In this document: positions 8,316 through 17,284 of the stretch, piece after piece
Layout: each line of letters opens with the position of its first letter
Numbering within the stretch: the first letter of the stretch is position 1
Source of the DNA: Caballeronia megalochromosomata
Lineage (GTDB): Bacteria; Pseudomonadota; Gammaproteobacteria; Burkholderiales; Burkholderiaceae
DNA length: 64,000 nt
Assembly (NCBI GenBank): GCA_001580565.1
Contig: LRBF01000232.1
Coordinates: forward strand, 1-64,000
Direction of reading: 5' to 3'
Notes under the pieces: model-generated
What the model was told of the DNA's origin: nothing
What the model saw: only the letters and a program-made list of their open reading frames with translations
Database searches by the model: none
Made by a program: the position numbers and the translations under genes

Positions 8316-10658
8316 TTACTCAGAGAATCCAAAAGAAACCGGGGCCTTGATGTCTTGCACGGGCGTGTTCGACCAGGACGGGAACTTGAAGCTGCCGCCG
8401 TCGGCATCGCCGACTGTCAGATCGCCCTTCAACTCGATCTCACCCGCAGGACTGCCAAGCGTAATCTTGCCGCCTGATAGCTTGATATAGGCGCCTGAGC
8501 CATCGCCGATCGTCACTCCCTTGCGCCCGGTAATGGTCACCTCACCATCCGACGAGCTCACGACCATGCCTTGCATGGCCAACAACTCCATCGCATCGCC
8601 TTGGGCCTGGATTTGCACTTTCCCCTTCGCGGCGAAAAGACGGATTCCGAGCCTTGCCGCGAAGAATGAAATCGCCTCGCCGGCTGCGGCCGTGATGCGC
8701 TTGAACGCGCCAATGTCGATGCCCTCGCCCGAGGTCATGAACATCTGCTTGCGAGACGCCAACTGCAGTTGCCTTCCGCTCGCGATGCCCAGTCCGTCGG
8801 GCGCAGTTGCAAGAAGCACCGGCCTGCCCAATTTCGTCAGTTTTTCCTCGATGAGCGAACGCTGCTGATCAACGTCGGCGAGCCACGCCTTTGCGGCGTT
8901 GGCCGAATCGTTTAGCGAACGCAACAGATCCCTAGCCTGGTTCAGCGTCGTATCGGCATCCTGCATGGCAAGTTGCTGGCCGTTCGCGTTCGGCTGAACT
9001 TCCGCTGACAGCAGGACGCCCTTGCCACCGCGAACCGCGATGTGCTCATCGCTCCGCAACTCCGCGCCACGCCCGCGCTCCTTGCGATCACCGTCGACCA
9101 TATGCCCGAGATTCAACTCGCTGGTCTGATACGGCGTGGTCAGGTGAATATGCTCGATGCCCTCTTTGTCCTCCATGCGCAATTCGTTTTGCGCAGCCGT
9201 TCTGAGAAGGTTTCGAGTATTGTTTAAGTTATTGACGAGGTCCGGATTCAGGCTGTCATGAAGTGCGCCGATGATCACAGGCCTATTCGGATTTTGCGCG
9301 GTGAAGATGAGCGCCACCTCCGTCCCGTCGATCAGCGGAAAGTGATGCCCGTAATTGGCCCCCGCATACGGCTTGGCCATCCGAATCGCGCGACTCCTTC
9401 CACCCGGACTCCATTCGTCCAGATCGAACGGCATCTTGACGACGTACAAGCCTTTCTCGGTCAGATAGCTATATTGATAGTTGCCGGGAGAATCCACCCT
9501 GGCCGGGAGAATGCCTTCGATCTTCGGCCGCTCGACCGAATCGATATTCGTGCGCCACCTGCGATCCGCCGGAATCGCGCGGAACGCGGTCCAATACGAC
9601 GTGCTGCGCCCGCCCCCGCAGCGAATCGATGTGACGAGAAGCCCGTTCGGCGCATCCTTCGGGTTCACGTCAAACCGAACCACCTCGCCCACTTCGAGCG
9701 AAAACGGATTGCCCCGAACCCGGTAGCTGATCTGCGTGGCCAGATGCTCCTCGTGGCGTCGGCGCGCGATTTCGCGGCCTTCTTCGAGCGTTTCGTAGTG
9801 CTCGCCCCAGTGGTTATCCACGCCGTCCGTGGTCTTGTCACCGGGTGCGGCGTTCTGCTCCACCAGCAGCGACACATCCGCCTGACGATGGTTATAGTCA
9901 TCCAGTTGAATCGCTTCGGGCACGCGCTGCGTGATGGTCCTCAGCGACCAAATGGATTCCGCACCCGCGCTCTCCAGACCGGAGTGCGACCGCACAGGCA
10001 AGACGCGCTGCTTGCGCGCGTACGCATCCAGATCGTCACCAAAGATAATGACGGTGCGATCGTGCTTCTGCTCGAAGCGAAACCAGATACCGGCTTCGGC
10101 GCAAAGCCGTTGAATAAATGCAAACGTCGTCTCGTGATACTGAGTGACGTATTCAAACCGCTTATATTTGCCGCGCAGATTCTTGAAATCAAAGTCGACG
10201 CCCAGGCGATAACCGTAGTGACGCAACGTATCAGTGATGATCTCCACCACGGATTGCTTCTGAAATAACCGGCTCTTTCGCGCTCTTGCGAGGTCTGCGA
10301 TTTTGGGCACGAGCGTGACGCGATAGCGCGTCTCATCGGCTGATGATCCGAGGTTCTCGAAACGCTGAATAATGCCGTGAGTCGAGTATTTCAGCGGCAT
10401 CTTGCTGAAGTCTTTCCACCGCGCCCCAAACATCTGCTCCAGATATCCCTGAGCCGGATCGACGGGTTCTACGGAGAACGTCGCCGGCCTGCCGACGACC
10501 TGATCCATCGGAATGTCTGCAACGGGGCTCGTGAACTCGATGCGAAATTCATAAAGTTGACTAATGCCATCTTTTCCGCTGAATCTCAACACGGAGATGG
10601 GTGCGGGCTGCGGCTTGAGCAGCAAGGTGTAGGCTTGCGAAGGCACAACTACGGACAT
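8316..10658 (-). CDS. vgrG: VgrG spike protein
   Basis: A 780-residue protein. The N-terminal gp27-like part starts LLLKPQPAPISVLRFSGKDG; the central OB-fold has the GRSRAIRMAKPYAG and HFPLIDGTEVALIF signature; the C-terminal needle is a repeated beta region of DUF2345 type (KGKVQIQAQGDAMELLA, GVTIGDGSGAYIKL). VgrG trimers form the T6SS spike and select cargo. The chosen ATG at 10658 has AGGAG 8 bases upstream; an in-frame codon at 10700 lacks a ribosome site. It heads the minus-strand island, so effector and candidate immunity genes are co-transcribed. There is no C-terminal toxin extension, consistent with the separate effector immediately downstream. Confidence 0.95.
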   Translation of the reverse strand: MSVVVPSQAYTLLLKPQPAPISVLRFSGKDGISQLYEFRIEFTSPVADIPMDQVVGRPATFSVEPVDPAQGYLEQMFGARWKDFSKMPLKYSTHGIIQRFENLGSSADETRYRVTLVPKIADLARARKSRLFQKQSVVEIITDTLRHYGYRLGVDFDFKNLRGKYKRFEYVTQYHETTFAFIQRLCAEAGIWFRFEQKHDRTVIIFGDDLDAYARKQRVLPVRSHSGLESAGAESIWSLRTITQRVPEAIQLDDYNHRQADVSLLVEQNAAPGDKTTDGVDNHWGEHYETLEEGREIARRRHEEHLATQISYRVRGNPFSLEVGEVVRFDVNPKDAPNGLLVTSIRCGGGRSTSYWTAFRAIPADRRWRTNIDSVERPKIEGILPARVDSPGNYQYSYLTEKGLYVVKMPFDLDEWSPGGRSRAIRMAKPYAGANYGHHFPLIDGTEVALIFTAQNPNRPVIIGALHDSLNPDLVNNLNNTRNLLRTAAQNELRMEDKEGIEHIHLTTPYQTSELNLGHMVDGDRKERGRGAELRSDEHIAVRGGKGVLLSAEVQPNANGQQLAMQDADTTLNQARDLLRSLNDSANAAKAWLADVDQQRSLIEEKLTKLGRPVLLATAPDGLGIASGRQLQLASRKQMFMTSGEGIDIGAFKRITAAAGEAISFFAARLGIRLFAAKGKVQIQAQGDAMELLAMQGMVVSSSDGEVTITGRKGVTIGDGSGAYIKLSGGKITLGSPAGEIELKGDLTVGDADGGSFKFPSWSNTPVQDIKAPVSFGFSE

Positions 10659-10932
10659 GCGAGAAACTCCTGATCTGGCGCACCTGTTCGACGAGAACAC
10701 GGGCCGCTGATTTCAAAAGACCCGAGGATTGCATCTCGTCATTCTTCGCACTCCAAATCGGTCCGGTTTCAGTGATTGTGACCCAGATTTTTCGCACCGA
10801 TAGTCGCGCCACCTTAATTTCAGATCTTTCTGAAAGTGCCCCGACGTTGCCGCTGCCATCGCCATGATCAGGTCCGCGCACGGTTGACGACAGGCAGCAA
10901 GATCCAGACAATGAGCAACGCATCTGTCAAAT
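10659..10932. other. Intergenic region between divergent vgrG and abiE-like genes
   Basis: No gene is supported here. The stretch must hold the minus-strand promoter of the T6SS island, but no convincing -35/-10 pair was picked out. An in-frame ATG at 10911 lies upstream of the promoter called at 10933-10961 and is therefore unlikely to be the start of the plus-strand gene. Confidence 0.5.
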
Positions 10933-10961
10933 TTTTGATCCGTCCACGTTTCGTGTACACT
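10933..10961 (+). promoter_or_regulatory. Promoter of the AbiE-like operon with flanking inverted repeat
   Basis: A -35-like TTTTGA (10933-10938) and a -10-like TACACT (10956-10961) are 17 bp apart, 27 bp before the chosen ATG. The -10 region sits between the arms of an inverted repeat, CGTCCA (10941-10946) and TGGACG (10971-10976). Type IV antitoxins of the AbiEi class are known to autorepress by binding repeats at their promoter, so this pair is a plausible operator. It was found by eye only. Confidence 0.5.
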
Positions 10962-10988
10962 GATAAAAATTGGACGAACCCGCCGCCA

Positions 10989-12014
10989 ATGCGCTCCGCC
11001 GATCACCTCATCGAGCAACTCGTCGAATCCGCCGCCACCGCCTTCAGCGACGCGACCGGCCTCGCCGCGCGCCGCGTCAAGCCGCCCGCACGCGGCGACC
11101 ATGACGCCGCCATCGAATTCCGCATCGGTGGTGCGCGTTTCAAGCGTCCCGTCATCGTGCGCGAGCATATCGACCGGTTCAGCGCGCTGTCTGCGTTGAG
11201 CGCATCGGTCACGCGCGACGGCGGTGCACGCGCGACGCTCGTCACCCAGCATCTCTCGCCCGACATGATCCGCGCCTGCCGAGAACTGGACGTCGATGCG
11301 CTCGATCTCGCCGGCAACGCAAGCCTCATCGAAGGCGACAGCATCGTGATCGTTTCGGGCCGTCCGCGCGTGCCACAAGCCAAAGCGCGCCGCACCCGAA
11401 CCTGGACCAAATCGACACTGCGCGTCGCGCTGGCCCTGCTCATCACGCCATCGCTGCTGGAGCGCGGTTATCGCGATATCGCGCAGAACGCGGGCGTCAG
11501 TCACGGTACGGTGCAGAACGCCGTGCGCGCGCTCGTCGATCATCGCGATGTGTTCGAACGTCCCGACGGCCACGGCCTGCAATTCGCCGACAAGGAACGG
11601 CTCATCGATGAATGGGTCACGCTGTATCCGCGGCAATTGCGCGAATCGCTCGTCATCGGGCGTTATCGCGCGGAGTCGAACGACTGGTGGCGCGATGTGC
11701 CCGATCTGCCGGGTCGATGCCAGTTCGGCGGCGAGCCTGCCGCGGCGATACTCACGCAATATCTGAAACCGGCCACGGTCACCGCCTATTGCGCCGAAAC
11801 CGTGCCGCGCGAATGGATCATGAAAGCGCGATTGCGGCCCGACCCCGCCGGAAATGTCGAGTTCCTGCGCGCGCCCGTCGCGCTCGCGCCCATCGACGGG
11901 CTGCCGCCGAACGTCGTCGCGCCGCTGATCATCTACGCCGATCTCGTCGCGAGCGGCGACCCGCGCAATCTCGAAACCGCCAGGATGCTGCGTGAACGCT
12001 ACCTTGCCGCTTGA
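10989..12014 (+). CDS. AbiEi-like type IV antitoxin / transcriptional repressor
   Basis: A 341-residue protein in the AbiEi-like antitoxin group. A winged-helix HTH lies near residues 150-195 (ERGYRDIAQNAGVSHGTVQN), followed by a C-terminal domain of the kind linked to neutralising the partner. The ATG at 10989 was chosen because the promoter lies just upstream; longer starts at 10911 or 10836 would lie upstream of or span the promoter. The stop overlaps the partner's GTG start by 23 bp, typical of a two-gene toxin-antitoxin operon. In AbiE systems antitoxin and toxin do not bind each other directly, hence type IV. It could instead act mainly as a regulator; neutralisation is inferred from the family. 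Confidence 0.75.
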   Translation: MRSADHLIEQLVESAATAFSDATGLAARRVKPPARGDHDAAIEFRIGGARFKRPVIVREHIDRFSALSALSASVTRDGGARATLVTQHLSPDMIRACRELDVDALDLAGNASLIEGDSIVIVSGRPRVPQAKARRTRTWTKSTLRVALALLITPSLLERGYRDIAQNAGVSHGTVQNAVRALVDHRDVFERPDGHGLQFADKERLIDEWVTLYPRQLRESLVIGRYRAESNDWWRDVPDLPGRCQFGGEPAAAILTQYLKPATVTAYCAETVPREWIMKARLRPDPAGNVEFLRAPVALAPIDGLPPNVVAPLIIYADLVASGDPRNLETARMLRERYLAA

Positions 12015-12864
12015 ATTGCTGCCGCATCGCCCGCTCGCCGGCATCATGTCGACGATGCTGCGCGAGGTCGTCGCCGCGTCACACGCGACGCGCATCGCGT
12101 GGTTCGTCGGCGGCGCGAGCGCGCGCGACATCCTGCTCACGCACGTCCACGACATAGAAGCAACGCGCGCAACCGCCGACGTCGACATCGGCATTTCGAT
12201 TCAGAGCTGGACCGGCCACGATGCCTTGCGGCGCGCGCTGCTCGCATCGGGCAATTTCACGGCGCCGAAGGGTTCCGCGCATCGGCTGAATTACAGCGTG
12301 CCGCAAAGCGGCGAGCGCACGTGGCTCGATATCGTGCCGTTCGGCGGCGTGCAGGACGAACACGGTGAAATCGCGTGGCCGCCGGACGGGTCGGTGCGGA
12401 TGAACGTCGCGGGCTTCAGACAGGCGCTCGATTCGGCCATCGCCGTACGCATCGATCAGGATCTCGTCGTGCCGGTCGCATCGCTGCCCGCGCAGGCGAT
12501 GCTGAAAATCCTCGCGTGGCAGGACCGGCACGCCGTCAATCGCAAGGACGCGATCGACCTGCTCTTTCTGATGGCGCATTACGAGCAAGCCGGAAATCGC
12601 GACCGTATCTATTCCGACGCATCCGATCTGCTCGAACGGCACGAGTACGATCCGGACATCGCCGGGGCCGCGCTCCTGGGCCGCGACACAGCGGTCATCG
12701 CAAACGAAAACGACATCCGGGCGCAGCTTCTCGCGATCCTGCGCCCGGACGATCCCGCGCCGCCGATTCTCACGCACATGCTCGGCTCACGCGTGCCGCT
12801 CTTCGAAGCGGATACGTCGGCACGCGTCGCCGCGCTGTTCCACGCATTCCGCGCGGCGTTTTAG
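11992..12864 (+). CDS. AbiEii-like nucleotidyltransferase toxin
   Basis: A 290-residue nucleotidyltransferase-fold protein. FVGGASARDILL (about residues 38-49) is the GG.S.RD part of the active site, and ATADVDIGI supplies the two metal-binding Asp (about residues 62-68); LDIVPFGG would give the third. AbiEii toxins add nucleotides to RNA targets and give abortive infection or bacteriostasis. It is encoded directly after, and overlapping, the AbiEi-like gene; the GTG at 11992 is preceded by AGGA. It ends 4 bp before the convergent acdS stop. A plain nucleotidyltransferase without toxin activity is the alternative. Confidence 0.72.
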   Translation: MNATLPLELLPHRPLAGIMSTMLREVVAASHATRIAWFVGGASARDILLTHVHDIEATRATADVDIGISIQSWTGHDALRRALLASGNFTAPKGSAHRLNYSVPQSGERTWLDIVPFGGVQDEHGEIAWPPDGSVRMNVAGFRQALDSAIAVRIDQDLVVPVASLPAQAMLKILAWQDRHAVNRKDAIDLLFLMAHYEQAGNRDRIYSDASDLLERHEYDPDIAGAALLGRDTAVIANENDIRAQLLAILRPDDPAPPILTHMLGSRVPLFEADTSARVAALFHAFRAAF

Positions 12865-12868
12865 GCGT

Positions 12869-13885
12869 TCAACCGTTGCGGAACAGATAGCTGTACGCGT
12901 TGAGCGCGGGCACGCCGCCGAGATGCGCGTACAGCACCTTCGAGCCTTCGGGGAATTCGCCGTTGCGCACCATCTGGATCATGCCGTCCATCGACTTGCC
13001 TTCGTAGACAGGATCGGTCAGCACGCCTTCGAGCCGCGCACAAAGCCGGATCGCCTCCAGCGTGCCTTCGTTCGGCAAGCCGTACTCGGGGCCGCCGAAG
13101 CGCGTGTCCAGAATCACGTCCTCGCGCGTGATGTCCTGTCCGAGATCGACGAGTTCCGCCGTGTGCTTCGCGATGCGCAGAATCTGATCGTGCGTCTGTT
13201 CCGGTTTCGCCGATGCATCGATGCCGATCACGCGCCGTGCGCGCCCATCCGCCGCGAAACCGACGACCATGCCCGCCTGCGTGCTGCCCGTCACCGAGCA
13301 CACGACGACGTAATCGAACTTGAAGCCGAGTTCCGCTTCCTGCGCGCGCACTTCCTCCGCGAAGCCGACGAAGCCGAGGCCGCCCAGCGGATGTTCCGAG
13401 CAACCGGCCGGCACCGGAAACGGCTTGCCGCCTGCCGCGCGCACGCTGTCCATCGCGTCCTGCCAGCTTTTGCGGATGCCGATATCGAAGCCATCGGCGA
13501 CGAGGCGCACGTCTGCGCCCATCATCCGCGACATCTGAATATTGCCGACGCGGTCATAGACGGCATCGGAGTAATTGACCCAGTTCTCCTGCACGAGCAC
13601 GCATTTCATGCCGAGATGCGCCGCGACCGCCGCGACCTGGCGCGTCTGGTTCGACTGCACGCCGCCGATCGACACGAGCGTGTCGCAGCCTTCCGCGATC
13701 GCTTCGGGAATCAGATATTCGAGCTTGCGCGTCTTGTTGCCGCCGAACGCGAGGCCGCTGTTGCAGTCCTCGCGTTTTGCGTAGAGCTCAACCTTGCCGC
13801 CGAGATGCGCGGAGAGGCGCTTGAGCGGCTGGATGGGCGTCGGTCCGAAAGTGAGCGGATAACGGGGAAAACGTTGCAGGTTCAT
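12869..13885 (-). CDS. acdS: 1-aminocyclopropane-1-carboxylate (ACC) deaminase
   Basis: A 338-residue PLP enzyme that converts the ethylene precursor ACC to 2-oxobutanoate and ammonia, lowering plant ethylene. Diagnostic residues are all in place: Lys51 (PLP Schiff base, GGNK), Ser78, Tyr294, Glu295 and Leu322. The last two distinguish true ACC deaminases from D-cysteine desulfhydrases. The start at 13885 gives the standard [16 protein letters not shown]-terminus and has GAGGA upstream; a second ATG at 13894 lies inside that ribosome site. The divergent neighbour is its Lrp-type regulator. The cytoplasmic enzyme is typical of plant-growth-promoting Paraburkholderia and relatives. Confidence 0.97.
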   Translation of the reverse strand: MNLQRFPRYPLTFGPTPIQPLKRLSAHLGGKVELYAKREDCNSGLAFGGNKTRKLEYLIPEAIAEGCDTLVSIGGVQSNQTRQVAAVAAHLGMKCVLVQENWVNYSDAVYDRVGNIQMSRMMGADVRLVADGFDIGIRKSWQDAMDSVRAAGGKPFPVPAGCSEHPLGGLGFVGFAEEVRAQEAELGFKFDYVVVCSVTGSTQAGMVVGFAADGRARRVIGIDASAKPEQTHDQILRIAKHTAELVDLGQDITREDVILDTRFGGPEYGLPNEGTLEAIRLCARLEGVLTDPVYEGKSMDGMIQMVRNGEFPEGSKVLYAHLGGVPALNAYSYLFRNG

Positions 13886-13960
13886 GATCGGCATCCTCGC
13901 GGTGGTGGGACTGCATGAACAGAATCGTAGTGATTCTCGCCATCAGCCGGGTTGCGAAAA

Positions 13961-13976
13961 TAAGCACTCAGGCTTA
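13961..13976. promoter_or_regulatory. Candidate AcdR operator in the acdS-acdR intergenic region
   Basis: TAAGC-ACTCAG-GCTTA is a perfect inverted repeat in the 101-bp gap between the divergent acdS and acdR. Lrp-type AcdR regulators are known to act from this gap in other bacteria. The assignment of this repeat is inference. Confidence 0.35.
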
Positions 13977-13986
13977 ACGTTTCCAG

Positions 13987-14565
13987 ATGTCTGGCTCCAG
14001 TCGCATACTTTTATTTCGTATCAGAGCGACTTCATGCAATGAAAAAAACTACGTCGCCGCAAACCCGCATCCGGCGGGCATTCAGACCGATCGCGTCGAT
14101 CGCGCGATCCTGCGTCAGTTGCAGCGCGATGCATCGATCTCGAATGTCGCGCTGGCGGAGAAGGTCAATCTGAGCCCGCCCGCGTGTCTGCGGCGCGTCG
14201 AGCGGCTGCGCGAGGCGGGACTGATCCGCGCGACCGTCGCGCTGCTCGATCCGAAAGCGCTCGATGCCGGCATGCTCGTGCTGATCGGCGTGATCCTCGA
14301 CCGCTCCACGCCCGATTCCTTCGACGCCTTCGAAAAGGCCGCGCAGAAAGTGCCCGGCTGCATGGAGTGCCACGTCGTCACGGGCGAATTCGATTTCTTC
14401 ATGCTGATCCGCACGCGCGACAGCGAGAGCTTCAACCGGCTCCACGCCGAGAAGCTGCTTTATCTTCCCGGCGTGCGCCAGATCCGCACGTTCGTCGTGC
14501 TGCGCGAGGTCCTCTCGACGACGGCGTTTCCGATCGGCGACTCGGCCGGCGCGCGCACGCCGTAG
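13987..14565 (+). CDS. acdR: Lrp/AsnC-family regulator of ACC deaminase
   Basis: A 192-residue protein: an AsnC-type HTH (ASISNVALAEKVNLSPPACL, about residues 50-70) followed by a RAM/effector-binding domain. It is divergent from acdS, the arrangement of the known activator AcdR. The first ~35 residues do not look like the family. The only in-frame start is ATG 13987, but an ATG at 14039 followed by seven A lies one base out of frame. One extra A would give a natural MKKNYVAANPHP start. Either the gene has an unusual N-terminus or a homopolymer error or indel is present. Confidence 0.88.
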   Translation: MSGSSRILLFRIRATSCNEKNYVAANPHPAGIQTDRVDRAILRQLQRDASISNVALAEKVNLSPPACLRRVERLREAGLIRATVALLDPKALDAGMLVLIGVILDRSTPDSFDAFEKAAQKVPGCMECHVVTGEFDFFMLIRTRDSESFNRLHAEKLLYLPGVRQIRTFVVLREVLSTTAFPIGDSAGARTP

Positions 14566-14648
14566 CCGCGATGACAAATTTGCGAAAGACCTGCTGAAAA
14601 ATTACGCTACGATTCAGGGTTTTCCATGTCTGGACACCCCGCTTCGTT

Positions 14649-17027
14649 GTGACCGCGTCTGATTTCAAAGCCCTGGCCAAGGCGACTCTGGCTCGCCTCG
14701 CGTCGCGGCTGCGTCCGCATCTGCGGCCCCGCACGCTGCTCCTGCTGCCTGCCCTCTTCCTGCTTTACGTGCTGGTGCTGATTCCGTTCACGCCCGGCAT
14801 CCGCGATATCCGCCGTGCCAAGGTCGACCAGCCCGCGCAGATCTATTCCGCCGACGGCAAGCTGCTCGCCGAGTTCAAGCCGACGCATCGCGAATGGGTG
14901 AGCCTGAAGCAGATTTCGCCGCAGGTGATCGACGCGCTCATCGCGACGGAGGACCGGCGTTTCTATCAGCATCACGGGATCGACTTCAGGCGCACCGCGG
15001 GCGCGGCGCTGCATACGTTCTCGGGCGACCGCCAGGGCGGCTCGACGCTCACGCAGCAGCTCGCGCGCAATCTCTATCCCGAGGAAATCGGCCGCTCGCA
15101 GACGCTCACGCGCAAGCTGAAGGAAGCGATCACCGCGTTCAAGATCGAAGCGCTCTATTCGAAGGACGAGATCCTCGAAACCTATCTGAACACGGTGCCG
15201 TTCCTCTATAACGCGTACGGCATCGAAATGGCCGCGCGCACTTACTTCGACAAATCCGCAGGCCAGCTCGACGTGCTCGAGAGCGCGACGCTCATCGGCA
15301 TGTTGAAGGGCAACAGCTATTACAACCCGGTGATCAATCCCGAGCGCGCGCTCGACCGGCGCAACATCGTGCTCGGGCAGATGGTGAAGTTCGGCCACCT
15401 GCCGGCCGCGAAGCTCGATGCGCTCAGAAAGCGCCCGTTGCGCATCGACTTCGAGCGGCAGACGGAGGAGCCGGGCCGCGCGCCGCACTTCGCGCAGCAG
15501 TTGCGCAAATGGCTCATCGGCTGGGCCGACGACAACGACTACAACATCTATTCGGATGGTCTCGTCGTGCGCACGACCATCGACTCGCGTCTGCAGACGA
15601 TGGCGACGAACGCGCTCGCGCTGCAGGGCAATCAACTGCAATCGATCGCGAATGCGGCGTGGGGCGCAGGGCCAGGAAGGGGCGGCTGCGCAAACACGAA
15701 CGCCGATCTCGCGCATGCTTTCATCCGCGAGACGATCGAGTATCGCGCGGCGCGCGACGGCGGCATGAGCGACGCCGACGCCATCAGGAAGTTCGGCTCG
15801 GACCGCGCGTTCATGCAGGCGCTGTGCGAAAACAAGACGCGCGTGCAGGCGGCGTTCCTGGCGCTCGATCCGCGCAACGGCCAGATCAGGGCATGGGTCG
15901 GCAGCCGCGACTTCACGCAGGATCCGTTCGATCACGTCGCGCAGGCGCGCCGCCAGCCCGGCTCGACCTTCAAGCCCTTCGTCTACGGCGCGGCCTTCGA
16001 GCGCGGCGCGAAGCCGACGGACACCTTCATCGATCAGGCCGTGGAAATTCCGGTGCGCGGCGCCGAAACCTGGCGCCCGACCGACGATTCGCCGCCCTCG
16101 GGCCGCCCCGTGAGTCTGCGCGACGGCATCGCCTATTCGAAGAACCGCATCACCGCGCAACTGATGGAACAGGTCGGGCCGGGGCGCGTCGCACGGCTCG
16201 CGCGCGACATGGGCGTGCGCGACAGTCATCTGGACGTGGTACCGTCGCTCGCGCTCGGCACGAGCCCGGTCACGCTCAGGGAGATGGTGTCGGCGTACGG
16301 CACCATCGCGAATGACGGTAGTTATATAGAGCCGCTGCTCGTCACGCGCATCGAGAACAAGGACGGCGAGGTGCTCGCGCAGTTCGAGAGCGCGCCCGAG
16401 CGCGCGTTGTCCGTCGATGCGACGCGCAAGCTCGTCGACGTGATGCGCGACGTGATCAACCGCGGCACGGGTACGGCGATCCGCACGCGCTTCGGCATCC
16501 GCGCAGACGTCGCGGGCAAGACCGGCACGACGCAGGACAACGCGGACGGCTGGTTCATCCTGATGCATCCGCAACTCGTCGCGGGCGCGTGGGTCGGCTT
16601 CAACGACAGCCGCGTCACACTGCGCAGCGACTACTGGGGACAGGGCGCGCACAGCGCGCTGCCGATCGTCGGCGACTTCATGCAGCGCTCGCTGCGCTCC
16701 CATCTGATCGACGCCCGCGCGCGCTTCGACACGCAGGAAACGCCGGGCCTGTGGCAAACGATGGTCACGCGCGCGCAGACCTGGTTCGACGAGACATTCT
16801 CGAAAGCGCCGAAGCCGGGCAAGCCGAAGACCGCGCAGACGGCGGCGCAGTCGCCGGTGCGCGCAAAGCGTGCGCCTTCGGAGCCGGTGGCCGAAGTGAC
16901 CGAAGAAGCGCCGCAAGCACCGGCGTTCGCGACGATGCCGCCGATCCTGCCGTCGCCGGGTCAGAGCGCGAGCGATGCCGCGCCGTCATCGGCGCCGGCC
17001 GAATCCGCCTCCGACGCGCAACAGTAG
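14649..17027 (+). CDS. Class A penicillin-binding protein (PBP1A-like)
   Basis: A 792-residue bifunctional peptidoglycan synthase. An N-terminal membrane anchor lies near residues 30-50. The GT51 glycosyltransferase shows ATEDRRFYQHHG (catalytic Glu about residue 100) and GGSTLTQQLARN. The transpeptidase has SxxK in GSTFKP (about residue 438), SKN near 497 and KTGTT near 623. The Ala/Pro-rich C-terminal tail after ~715 is a disordered extension. It polymerises and cross-links cell wall in the periplasm. The start is GTG 14649. It is probably an accessory copy because it sits on a secondary replicon. Confidence 0.92.
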   Translation: MTASDFKALAKATLARLASRLRPHLRPRTLLLLPALFLLYVLVLIPFTPGIRDIRRAKVDQPAQIYSADGKLLAEFKPTHREWVSLKQISPQVIDALIATEDRRFYQHHGIDFRRTAGAALHTFSGDRQGGSTLTQQLARNLYPEEIGRSQTLTRKLKEAITAFKIEALYSKDEILETYLNTVPFLYNAYGIEMAARTYFDKSAGQLDVLESATLIGMLKGNSYYNPVINPERALDRRNIVLGQMVKFGHLPAAKLDALRKRPLRIDFERQTEEPGRAPHFAQQLRKWLIGWADDNDYNIYSDGLVVRTTIDSRLQTMATNALALQGNQLQSIANAAWGAGPGRGGCANTNADLAHAFIRETIEYRAARDGGMSDADAIRKFGSDRAFMQALCENKTRVQAAFLALDPRNGQIRAWVGSRDFTQDPFDHVAQARRQPGSTFKPFVYGAAFERGAKPTDTFIDQAVEIPVRGAETWRPTDDSPPSGRPVSLRDGIAYSKNRITAQLMEQVGPGRVARLARDMGVRDSHLDVVPSLALGTSPVTLREMVSAYGTIANDGSYIEPLLVTRIENKDGEVLAQFESAPERALSVDATRKLVDVMRDVINRGTGTAIRTRFGIRADVAGKTGTTQDNADGWFILMHPQLVAGAWVGFNDSRVTLRSDYWGQGAHSALPIVGDFMQRSLRSHLIDARARFDTQETPGLWQTMVTRAQTWFDETFSKAPKPGKPKTAQTAAQSPVRAKRAPSEPVAEVTEEAPQAPAFATMPPILPSPGQSASDAAPSSAPAESASDAQQ

Positions 17028-17284
17028 CGACCCGCTTGCCCGTGTGTACGCCGGGCGTCATCGATGACGGTTAGTTGCATCGCGTTGATCCATGACCGCC
17101 TTTCCGACGCAATGCGGGCCCGCGCACAGAGCATGCACGGAAACGGTGTTCCGATTCACCAAGGCGAAACAAGCTGACCGAAGATTTCGCCGCGCACACC
17201 GGCGCGCTGTGGCCACACGCGCCAGCCAAGCGTCTCGTGTCCCCAAGACGTCTACTTCATCTCAGGCTGGTTTTGGAGAACAAG

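Noticed and set aside
14607-16916. Long minus-strand open frame (769 codons) opposite the penicillin-binding protein gene
   Set aside because: Arg/Ala/His-rich shadow of a clear plus-strand gene; no family motif and no ribosome site.
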